A stretch of 5,215 nt of DNA from Dehalococcoidia bacterium (GTDB lineage Bacteria > Chloroflexota > Dehalococcoidia > GIF9 > AB-539-J10): contig JAOUFZ010000110.1 in NCBI GenBank assembly GCA_029857995.1, positions 1-5,215 of the forward strand, read 5' to 3'. Every line of letters starts with the position of its first letter. Within the stretch, counting starts at the first letter, position 1. Shown here in pieces: positions 1 to 5,215 of this stretch. A program made the translations under genes and the position numbers. The notes under the pieces are model-generated. The model was not told where the DNA came from. It worked only from the letters and a program-made list of their open reading frames with translations, and did not search any database.

Positions 1-605
1 CTGTGCCCTACGCTCACATCACCACTTCTACCACGCAAAAGACGCTGCGGGGTCCGCGGGGTGGCTTCATTTTGTCTGATAAGGAGCTGGCTTCAGCTAT
101 TGATGCTGCAGTTTTTCCGGGAATGCAGGGTGGCCCCTTCATGCATATCATCGCTGCCAAAGCTGTGTGCTTCTTTGAAGCTATGCAGCCTGAGTTCATT
201 GATTATCAGAAGTCAGTGCTGAACAATGCTCGGGTTTTGGCCTCTGAACTCCAGAAATATGGGATGCGTGTTGTTTCCGGGGGTACAGATAACCACATTG
301 TCCTTGTTGACCTCTCTCCGCAAGAGATGAGCGGGAAGGATGCTGAACAGGCTTTGTGGAGCGCGGGTATCTCCGTAAATAGAAATACCATTCCTTTTGA
401 TCCCAAGCCTCCGGTGATTACAAGTGGTATCAGGATGGGTACGCCGGCAGCGACCACGAGAGGTTTTGGCACAGAGGAAATGAAGCGCATTGCTTCCTTT
501 ATTGCCAAAGTGCTTTCTCCTTCGGAGGACAGGCAGGCTCAAAAACAAATTCGTCAGGAAGTGCGAGAGATATGCCGACGATTCCCCGTTCCTGGGCTGG
601 TATAA
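1..605 (+). CDS. glyA: Serine hydroxymethyltransferase, C-terminal half (5' end outside window)
   Basis: This is the 3' part of a cytosolic PLP enzyme that converts serine and tetrahydrofolate to glycine and 5,10-methylene-tetrahydrofolate, the main source of one-carbon units for purine, thymidylate and methionine synthesis. The first full codon is at base 3; bases 1-2 fit the end of a proline codon, giving the usual PVPYAH approach to the active site. About 200 residues are present and roughly 215 N-terminal ones are missing, judged against a usual length near 415. Visible family motifs are the PLP-lysine segment with Lys13 (bases 39-41) followed by TLRGPRGG, then FPGMQGGPFMH, VSGGTDNH, and the substrate-carboxylate arginine Arg144 in SGIRMGTPAATTRG. 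The frame is open to a TAA at 603-605 and the end looks natural. One oddity is that the residue before the PLP lysine is Gln12 (CAA, 36-38), where I expect His. Identity is near certain from the motifs. Confidence 0.97.
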   Translation, partial: VPYAHITTSTTQKTLRGPRGGFILSDKELASAIDAAVFPGMQGGPFMHIIAAKAVCFFEAMQPEFIDYQKSVLNNARVLASELQKYGMRVVSGGTDNHIVLVDLSPQEMSGKDAEQALWSAGISVNRNTIPFDPKPPVITSGIRMGTPAATTRGFGTEEMKRIASFIAKVLSPSEDRQAQKQIRQEVREICRRFPVPGLV

Positions 606-675
606 GACGTCTCTTGTTCGCCTAGTTTTTTTACTTGCTTTTACTGGCCCTTCCTGAGAAACGGGGATGATTTCA

Positions 676-684
676 TGCTATAAT
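676..684 (+). promoter_or_regulatory. Extended -10 promoter candidate for prs
   Basis: The sequence TGCTATAAT contains a perfect TATAAT hexamer (679-684) preceded by TG one base upstream, the classic extended -10 form. A good -35 box is lacking: the best nearby is CTGAGA at 654-659 (4 of 6 to TTGACA) with a long 19-base spacer. Extended -10 promoters tolerate a weak -35. Transcription would start near 691, leaving a leader of about 63 bases before the prs ATG at 754. The call is inferred from sequence only. Confidence 0.55.
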
Positions 685-710
685 TCAGTATCTCCATAGC
701 TATCTCTGAA
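684..710 (+). promoter_or_regulatory. Small stem and TATCTC direct repeat in the prs leader
   Basis: TTCAG (684-688) can pair with CTGAA (706-710), and between and overlapping the arms lies a direct repeat of TATCTC (689-694 and 701-706) at 12-base spacing. It sits at the predicted transcription start. It could be an operator or may be chance; no known factor is recognised. Confidence 0.2.
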
Positions 711-742
711 AAACAGAATTTTCCATGGGATATTGGATGGCC

Positions 743-748
743 GAGAGG
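743..748 (+). promoter_or_regulatory. Ribosome binding site deciding the prs start
   Basis: GAGAGG lies 5 bases before the ATG at 754 and 2 bases before the ATG at 751. This favours 754 as start, since spacing to 751 is too short. The in-frame TTG at 733 lies upstream of this site and would add seven residues not expected in the family. Confidence 0.65.
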
Positions 749-753
749 TAATG

Positions 754-1695
754 ATGGACGAATTAAAAGTATTCAGCGGCACCGCTCACCCTGCCTTGGC
801 CAGGGCTGTGTGTGATTACTTAGACATACCGTTGGGGGAGGCCGAGGTCTTCGAGTTCAGCAATGAAAATATCTTTGTGCGCATCCTCGAGAATGTCCGG
901 GAACGAGACGTTTTTATCGTTCAGCCTGTTTGCTCTCCAGTTAACAGGAGCCTGGTCGAGTTGCTCATCATGCTCGATGCCTTCAGGCGAGCTTCAGCAG
1001 GGCGCATCACCGCTGTTGTTCCTTATTACGGCTATAGCCGCACTGATAAGAAAGACCAGCCCAGAGTTCCTATCACTGCTCGCTTGATTGCCGACCTGAT
1101 TACTACTGCTGGAGCTGATAGATTACTGACCGTGGACTTCCATGCCCCTCAGATTCAAGGATTCTTCACCATACCTGTGGATGAGCTCACCGCCCGGCCC
1201 ATGTTGGCTCAGTATTTCAAGGAAAAAGCTCTGGATAACCTGGTAGTGGTTGCTACTGATATTGGTATTTCTAAGGTAGCCCGTGATGTTGCTGCCAAAC
1301 TTGGAGCTCCCCTGGCTATCATGGAAAAGAGGCGCGTGGGAAACGTCGATGCCAGTGAAACCCTCAACGTAATCGGTGAGGTTGAGGGAATGCATGCCCT
1401 GACGGTTGACGATGAAATTGATACGGCTGGTTCTCTGGTTGGGGTGGTCAATGCTCTTCTAAAACGTGGCGCTACCAAAGTCTATGCCTGCTGCACTCAC
1501 CCTGTTTTCTCTGGTTCCGCTATCCAGAGGATAGCCGCCAGCCCGGTGAAAGAGGTAGTGGTTACCGATACCATACCCGTCAATAACGATAAGAAGCTGA
1601 ACAAGATTACCGTTTTGTCCATAGCCTCGCTTGTTGGCGAAGCCATTCATCGCATCCACACAGGCTTATCAGTGGGGGCGATGTTTGAGGGATAA
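754..1695 (+). CDS. prs: Ribose-phosphate pyrophosphokinase (PRPP synthetase), class I-like but divergent
   Basis: The cytosolic enzyme transfers pyrophosphate from ATP to ribose 5-phosphate, giving PRPP for purine, pyrimidine, histidine, tryptophan and NAD synthesis. From the ATG at 754 it has 313 residues, the usual length for the family. It opens with MDELKVFSGTAHPALA. The ATP-side loop FSNENIFVRI spans residues 35-44. It continues with DVFIVQP (52-58), YYGYSRTDKKDQPRVPITAR (91-110, with Arg96 and Asp101), the catalytic-histidine segment DFHAPQIQGFF (His130), IPVDE (Asp143), the flexible-loop lysine in EKRR (Lys192), and the PRPP-binding loop VDDEIDTAGSL (Asp219, Asp220, Asp223). Divergent points are Thr97 where Gln is usual, and ATDIGISK (167-174) in place of the common SPDxGG-type motif. 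It lies 148 bases after glyA behind its own promoter candidate. A diverged member of the same family with altered regulation is possible, but the catalytic set looks complete. Confidence 0.96.
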   Translation: MDELKVFSGTAHPALARAVCDYLDIPLGEAEVFEFSNENIFVRILENVRERDVFIVQPVCSPVNRSLVELLIMLDAFRRASAGRITAVVPYYGYSRTDKKDQPRVPITARLIADLITTAGADRLLTVDFHAPQIQGFFTIPVDELTARPMLAQYFKEKALDNLVVVATDIGISKVARDVAAKLGAPLAIMEKRRVGNVDASETLNVIGEVEGMHALTVDDEIDTAGSLVGVVNALLKRGATKVYACCTHPVFSGSAIQRIAASPVKEVVVTDTIPVNNDKKLNKITVLSIASLVGEAIHRIHTGLSVGAMFEG

Positions 1696-1715
1696 TGGAG
1701 TAGTTAGCAAATACC

Positions 1716-1873
1716 AAATCCTAAGCACTGTACAAAGTTAGAAATCAAAGGTAAAAAATCAAGATGACAAATTAAAGTGTAAAGGTTTTTTATTTTTGCT
1801 CTGTCATTTTGCATTTTTATTTTTGCCTTTTGCTTTTCGAGGAAATTTGTTTAGGGCTCAGAAATTAGGATTT
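1716..1873. repeat. Long imperfect inverted repeat, MITE-like or fold-back intergenic element
   Basis: The outer arms AAATCCTAA (1716-1724) and TTAGGATTT (1865-1873) are exact reverse complements. Inward, ACAAA (1732-1736) matches TTTGT (1846-1850), GGTAAAAAATCAAGATGACA (1750-1769) pairs with the region 1802-1827 with a few single-base bulges, and the core ATGACA (1764-1769) pairs exactly with TGTCAT (1802-1807). The transcript would form a long A/U-rich hairpin with a loop near 1771-1800. I recall similar non-coding repeats rich in 'aaatcctaa' and 'caaattc' words in environmental bacterial genomes, which suggests a mobile or once-mobile element, but this is unverified from one copy. It has no coding capacity. 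Its right arm ends 16 bases before the secA start, so it may influence secA expression or act as a weak terminator for prs. Confidence 0.65.
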
Positions 1874-1877
1874 AGGA
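1874..1877 (+). promoter_or_regulatory. Weak, distant Shine-Dalgarno candidate for secA
   Basis: AGGA lies 12 bases before the secA ATG, further than the usual 5-9. The nearer CGAG (1884-1887) is a poor match. The AGGA abuts the right arm of the inverted repeat and could be occluded when that structure forms. The start at 1890 is still preferred because MPKWLSSLFDSNEKEV is the expected SecA N-terminus. Confidence 0.35.
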
Positions 1878-1889
1878 TGTTATCGAGCA

Positions 1890-4800
1890 ATGCCTAAGTG
1901 GCTTAGCAGTCTGTTTGATTCCAACGAGAAAGAAGTGAGGCGCCTTCAGCCTTTGATTGACCACGTAAACTCATTGGAGTCTGAATTTGAAAAACTCAGC
2001 GATGCTGAGCTTCGGGCCAAAACTGATGAGTTTAAGGCGCGGCTGAAGAATGGCGAGAGTCTGGATGAGATTCTGCCTGGGGCCTACGCCGCTGTTAGAG
2101 AGGTAGCCAAGCGGACCATAAGACAGCGGCATTTTGACGTCCAGTTGACTGGAGGCATCGTCCTCCACCAGGGTAAGATAGCTGAGATGAAAACTGGTGA
2201 GGGAAAAACCCTGGTCGCTACCCTGCCTCTCTACCTCAATGCCCTCAGCGGGCAAGGCTGCCATCTGGTTACCGTTAATGATTACCTCGCCAAGCGGGAT
2301 TGCCACTGGATGGGTCCTATTTACCACGCCCTGGGGGTAAGCGTGGCTTGCATTAGTGCTCAGCAAGCCACTGGTCAACCTGCCCCTTCCTATATCTATG
2401 ATCCCAGCTACGAATCGGAAGACCAGAAGTGGAAATTTCTTCGCCCTGTCACACGCCGCCAGGCTTATGAGGCAGATATAACTTATGGCACCAATAACGA
2501 GTTTGGTTTCGATTACCTCCGGGATAATATGGTCTGGGACTTGTCTCAATGTGCCCAGCGTTCGTTGAGCTATGCCATCGTGGACGAAGTTGATAACATC
2601 CTGATTGACGAAGCCCGTACACCATTGATCATCAGCGGGGCTGCCGAGGAGGCGACTCAGAAATATTACGCCTTCGCTCAATTAGTATCCCGCCTCAGCA
2701 AAGACGCAGACTATACAATTGAGGAGCGTACACGCTCAGTCCACCTTACCGAGATGGGCATGAACAAGATGGAGAATATGCTGAAGCATGAGGGCTTGCT
2801 CAAAGCACCTGACCTTTATGACCCCTCCAACTACTTTCTCACTCAATATATGGACAGTGCCCTCAAAGCTCATGCCCTGTTCAAGAGGGACAAGGACTAT
2901 GTGGTCAAGGATGGGCAGGTCATCATTGTGGATGAATTCACGGGCAGATTGATGTTCGGCAGGAGGTATTCCGAGGGATTGCATCAAGCCATCGAGGCCA
3001 AGGAGAGGGTAAAGATTCAACGAGAATCAGTTACGTTAGCTACTATCACCTTCCAGAACTACTTCCGCATGTATCAGAAACTGGCGGGCATGACCGGTAC
3101 CGCGGCTACGGAAGCCGAGGAGTTTCACAAGATTTATAACTTAGAAGTGGTTGTTATTCCTACAAACAAGCCCTTGATTCGCACTGAATATCCTGACCAG
3201 ATTTACAAGGATGAAAAAACCAAGTTTGCTGCCGTAGCCAGGGAAATCAAGGAATTATACGAACAGAAAAGGCCTGTCCTTATCGGCACAACATCTATTG
3301 AGAAATCGGAGCTTTTGTCCGGTCTCTTGGAGAAAAATGGCATACCTCATCAAGTGTTAAATGCCAAACATCATGAGAAGGAGGCTGATATTATCGCCCA
3401 GGCAGGTCAGCCTGGCGCAGTGACTGTTGCAACCAATATGGCTGGAAGGGGTGTTGATATTATACTTGGGGGGACAGCGCCTGGTTATAAGCCCTACGAG
3501 GATTTAAGAGAATATGTTCTGAAAGAGATAAGGGCCTTTGTGGGAGATGGGTTAGCGTTTCTGAATGACCAAAAGGAAGATATGGGGTGGTCGGACGCAT
3601 ACAGGCAGAGGCTAGCGGATGAAGAGAAAGGAATACGACAGATTCAGGAGCAATTGGCCCCCCTTATAACAAGGTATTATGAGGAATTTGGGCAAGAAGA
3701 TGAAGTGGCTGAAGGGGGAACCGAGCGGGAATTTGAGCTGAAGAAGATCCAGCAAATGGAGGAGACGTTAAGGCAAAGTCTGGAAGATTATTTACGAGAA
3801 TATGAGGGATGGGCGCAAGAAGTTGAAGAAAGACTGAAACGGAAGGGGGGAGAAGTTCAAAATCTTGGCAGAGATGCGTTATGGCAAAAAATCAAAGGTC
3901 TACTGAGCCGCAGAACGCAGAGAGAACCGAAACAGGCTACTGATCTAATTTTGAAGAAAATCTTGGGAGCTAGAACACAATTCAAAGAGTGGAGGCCGAG
4001 GAATAGAAAGGTGGTTGAGCTGGGCGGGCTTCACATTGTGGGCACCGAGCACCACGAAGCCAGGCGCATTGACAATCAGCTTCGAGGAAGGGCGGGGAGG
4101 CAGGGAGACCCCGGCAGTTCTCGTTTCTATGCATCTATGGAAGATGAGATTGTTCGGCGGTTCGGCGGCGACCGTGTCAAGGGACTTATGCAGTGGGCGG
4201 GTATGGATGAAAATACACCCATTGAGCATTCCTTTGCCACTAAGGCTATGACCAATTCCCAGGTCCAGACCGAAGGCTACCATTTCAATATTCGTAAACA
4301 CCTTGTGGAATATGATGATGTCGTCAACGCACACCGCGAGGTGATTTACGCCGAGAGAAAGAAAATCCTCAGTGGCGCCGACCTCAAGGGAAACATAATC
4401 TCCATGGTTCAGGATGAAATCAAGGACCTGGTAGGCAGGCATCTCGGCAATGTGAGCTACGAACGGGAAGAGGAGAAGCAATCTAATCTATCCGGCTTAC
4501 TTGAGGACGTATCCACTGTCTTCCCCTTGTCGCCGCAGTTGAGAAGCGATGGGCTTTCTGAACTCAGCGCCCAGCAAATCACAGAGAAACTGACTGATTA
4601 TGCCAATGAGCTTTACAACCAGCGAGAGCAAGAGCTAGGCCCTGAAAAAATGCGAATAGCGGAAAGGCTGGTAATGTTGCGAGTCATCGACCGGTTATGG
4701 ATGGAGCACCTCACTGCCATGGAGCATTTACGCCAGGGGATAGGCCTGCGGGCTGTCGGGCAGGAGCAGCCACTGGTGGTTTATAAGAGGGAAGGGCATG

Positions 4801-4985
4801 CCTATTTTGAAGCCCTCTTAGCCAGTATTCAGCATGATGTCGCCCATACCATTTACCACGTCGGTATTACCAAGGAAGCTCCCCAAAAGAAGAAGGAGGC
4901 GGTGATGGCGGGCAAGAGGGTTGGACGTAACGACCTCTGCCCGTGCGGCTCAGGCAAGAAATACAAGCATTGCTGCGGTAAATAA
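1890..4985 (+). CDS. secA: Preprotein translocase subunit SecA, long form with NBD1 and NBD2 insertions
   Basis: SecA is the cytosolic and membrane-peripheral ATPase that pushes unfolded preproteins through SecYEG. At 1031 residues it is longer than the common 830-900. The order of parts is: N-terminal helix; NBD1 with HFDVQLTGG, Walker A in MKTGEGKT (100-107, Lys106) and Walker B/DEAD-type DEVD (232-235); preprotein cross-linking domain about 245-395; GMTGTA (400-405); NBD2 with TNMAGRGVDI (515-524) and the arginine-finger motif QLRGRAGRQGDPG (730-742); scaffold helix around 786-820; two-helix finger about 925-975; a C-terminal linker; and a zinc-binding SEC-C tail with Cys1017, Cys1019, Cys1028 and Cys1029. 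Two insertions stand out: about 20-25 extra residues at 157-188 and about 170 charged residues at 530-698, between motif V and the LGGLHIVGTE strand. The frame is uninterrupted and all ATPase motifs are intact, so it should be functional. It lies 194 bases after prs. Confidence 0.99.
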   Translation: MPKWLSSLFDSNEKEVRRLQPLIDHVNSLESEFEKLSDAELRAKTDEFKARLKNGESLDEILPGAYAAVREVAKRTIRQRHFDVQLTGGIVLHQGKIAEMKTGEGKTLVATLPLYLNALSGQGCHLVTVNDYLAKRDCHWMGPIYHALGVSVACISAQQATGQPAPSYIYDPSYESEDQKWKFLRPVTRRQAYEADITYGTNNEFGFDYLRDNMVWDLSQCAQRSLSYAIVDEVDNILIDEARTPLIISGAAEEATQKYYAFAQLVSRLSKDADYTIEERTRSVHLTEMGMNKMENMLKHEGLLKAPDLYDPSNYFLTQYMDSALKAHALFKRDKDYVVKDGQVIIVDEFTGRLMFGRRYSEGLHQAIEAKERVKIQRESVTLATITFQNYFRMYQKLAGMTGTAATEAEEFHKIYNLEVVVIPTNKPLIRTEYPDQIYKDEKTKFAAVAREIKELYEQKRPVLIGTTSIEKSELLSGLLEKNGIPHQVLNAKHHEKEADIIAQAGQPGAVTVATNMAGRGVDIILGGTAPGYKPYEDLREYVLKEIRAFVGDGLAFLNDQKEDMGWSDAYRQRLADEEKGIRQIQEQLAPLITRYYEEFGQEDEVAEGGTEREFELKKIQQMEETLRQSLEDYLREYEGWAQEVEERLKRKGGEVQNLGRDALWQKIKGLLSRRTQREPKQATDLILKKILGARTQFKEWRPRNRKVVELGGLHIVGTEHHEARRIDNQLRGRAGRQGDPGSSRFYASMEDEIVRRFGGDRVKGLMQWAGMDENTPIEHSFATKAMTNSQVQTEGYHFNIRKHLVEYDDVVNAHREVIYAERKKILSGADLKGNIISMVQDEIKDLVGRHLGNVSYEREEEKQSNLSGLLEDVSTVFPLSPQLRSDGLSELSAQQITEKLTDYANELYNQREQELGPEKMRIAERLVMLRVIDRLWMEHLTAMEHLRQGIGLRAVGQEQPLVVYKREGHAYFEALLASIQHDVAHTIYHVGITKEAPQKKKEAVMAGKRVGRNDLCPCGSGKKYKHCCGK

Positions 4986-5114
4986 TTATTCTCCAAAAAA
5001 TGCCCCTCCCATAAGATAAGAGGGGTCAGGGGAGTTATGAGAGAGACACTGTGCCTCTCCCTCGATGGGGGGATTAAGGAAATATCTTGAAATTTATTGA
5101 AGGAGGAGGGTGCG
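4986..5114. other. Gap after secA: leader of the fmdB-like gene with several potential hairpins
   Basis: CCCCTC (5003-5008) pairs with GAGGGG (5020-5025) around an 11-base loop, and GAGAG (5041-5045) pairs with CTCTC (5055-5059). Neither is followed by a T run, so neither is a standard intrinsic terminator. The C-rich strand could instead pair with ATGGGGGG (5065-5072) or with the Shine-Dalgarno GGAGGG (5105-5110). No clear promoter was found; TTGAAA at 5087-5092 lies too close to the start codon to serve as a -35 for this gene. Confidence 0.4.
5101..5110 (+). promoter_or_regulatory. Strong Shine-Dalgarno for the fmdB-like gene
   Basis: AGGAGGAGGG ends 4 bases before the ATG at 5115, a nearly ideal and duplicated anti-16S match. 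It is the strongest ribosome site in the window and fixes the start of the last gene. Confidence 0.8.
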
Positions 5115-5215
5115 ATGCCAATTTATGAGTATAAATCAAAAAACGGTACTCACTGCAAGCTGTGTAAAGAAAGGTTCGAGATCAGGCAGGGAATAAGCGA
5201 TGAACCGCTGAAAAG
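5115..5215 (+). CDS. FmdB-family zinc-ribbon protein, N-terminal fragment (3' end outside window)
   Basis: Thirty-three codons are visible before the window ends. The start MPIYEY and the later GISDEPLK match the small FmdB / CxxC_CxxC_SSSS zinc-ribbon family (putative regulatory proteins, usually about 60-110 residues). One metal-binding pair is present, Cys14 and Cys17 in CKLC; a second CxxC would be expected just beyond the window end. The spacing differs from the commonest form, in which the first Cys comes about residue 8-11: here a short insert of the type SKNGTH precedes it. The molecular role of this family is not well established; the name comes from an association with formamidase regulation. 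The start is supported by the strong Shine-Dalgarno upstream. It lies 129 bases after secA on the same strand and may be co-transcribed with it, though this is not shown. Confidence 0.82.
   Translation, partial: MPIYEYKSKNGTHCKLCKERFEIRQGISDEPLK

Larger units (their letters stand above)
1696..1889. other. A/T-rich gap between prs and secA
   Basis: This gap holds no credible gene. It is dominated by homopolymeric A and T runs (for example T runs around 1786-1797 and 1814-1824) arranged as a large inverted repeat, annotated separately. No convincing secA promoter was found: TAGGAT (1873-1878) is only 4 of 6 to a -10 box and has no -35. Any secA promoter may lie inside the repeat, or secA may be read through from prs. 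Confidence 0.6.

Noticed and set aside
605..632. Intrinsic terminator after glyA (AGACGTCT palindrome at 605-612, T run at 625-632)
   Set aside because: The palindrome has no loop and is 12 bases from the T run; no G/C-rich stem abuts the T run.
733..753. TTG at 733 as the start of prs
   Set aside because: It would add seven residues (DGREVM-like) absent from the family, and it lies upstream of the GAGAGG ribosome site that serves the ATG at 754.
1971..2681. 236-codon open frame on the minus strand opposite secA
   Set aside because: It lies wholly within an intact, strongly conserved secA frame, and its translation shows no recognisable family features; it is a by-product of secA codon use.
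3477..3983. Intein in SecA
   Set aside because: The insertion has no Cys/Ser/Thr-led splice block at its start with a matching His-Asn end; it finishes in ARTQFKEW and joins normal SecA sequence, so it is a lineage insertion rather than a self-splicing element.
3945..4481. 178-codon minus-strand open frame opposite the 3' part of secA
   Set aside because: Same reason: full overlap with conserved SecA motifs VI and the scaffold helix, and no plausible ribosome site or family match seen.
1890..4985. Frameshift or gene fusion explaining the extra length of SecA
   Set aside because: The frame is continuous, all motifs appear once in the normal order, and the zinc tail ends the protein as expected.
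5002..5026. Intrinsic terminator after secA
   Set aside because: The CCCCTC/GAGGGG stem is followed by TCAGGGG, not a T run, so termination by this hairpin alone is not supported.
1..5215. A hidden defence system, CRISPR array, tRNA, transposase or other novel system
   Set aside because: No spaced direct repeats, cloverleaf, recombinase motifs or unexplained large open regions were found; the window is filled by housekeeping genes.

Overview
The window is 5.2 kb of housekeeping DNA from a bacterium, with four genes on the + strand. They are the 3' half of glyA (serine hydroxymethyltransferase), a complete prs (ribose-phosphate pyrophosphokinase, PRPP synthetase), a complete and unusually long secA (preprotein translocase ATPase, 1031 residues), and the first 33 codons of an FmdB-type zinc-ribbon protein. 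The likely source is a member of the Chloroflexota, possibly Dehalococcoidia. This is inferred from the SecA N-terminus, its extra segment before the ADITYGTNNEFGFDYLRDNM block, and the divergent Prs motifs as I remember them; no search was run. Base composition looks balanced, with A/T-rich gaps between genes.

Layout: 1-605 is the end of glyA. 606-753 is a gap holding a good extended -10 promoter for prs and its short leader. 754-1695 is prs, started at the ATG behind a GAGAGG site rather than at an upstream in-frame TTG. 1696-1889 is a very A/T-rich gap that folds back on itself as a long imperfect inverted repeat (about 1716-1873) and looks like a decayed non-coding repeat element sitting directly upstream of secA. 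1890-4985 is secA. 4986-5114 is a gap with several short hairpins and mutually exclusive pairings, ending in a strong Shine-Dalgarno sequence. 5115 to the window end is the fmdB-like gene.

The gaps of 129-194 bases, with a promoter candidate in one and a repeat in another, suggest co-oriented but separately controlled genes rather than one tight operon. GlyA and Prs both feed nucleotide synthesis, through one-carbon units and PRPP respectively. SecA is unrelated and drives protein export. I found no defence system, CRISPR array, transposase, tRNA, rRNA or secretion effector.

The points worth a second look are modest. One is a roughly 170-residue charged, probably coiled-coil insertion in the second nucleotide-binding domain of SecA, with somewhat different arginine codon use. 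Others are a histidine-to-glutamine change next to the PLP lysine of GlyA, the fold-back repeat before secA, substitutions in Prs nucleotide- and phosphate-contact motifs, and possible leader-RNA switching before the fmdB-like gene.
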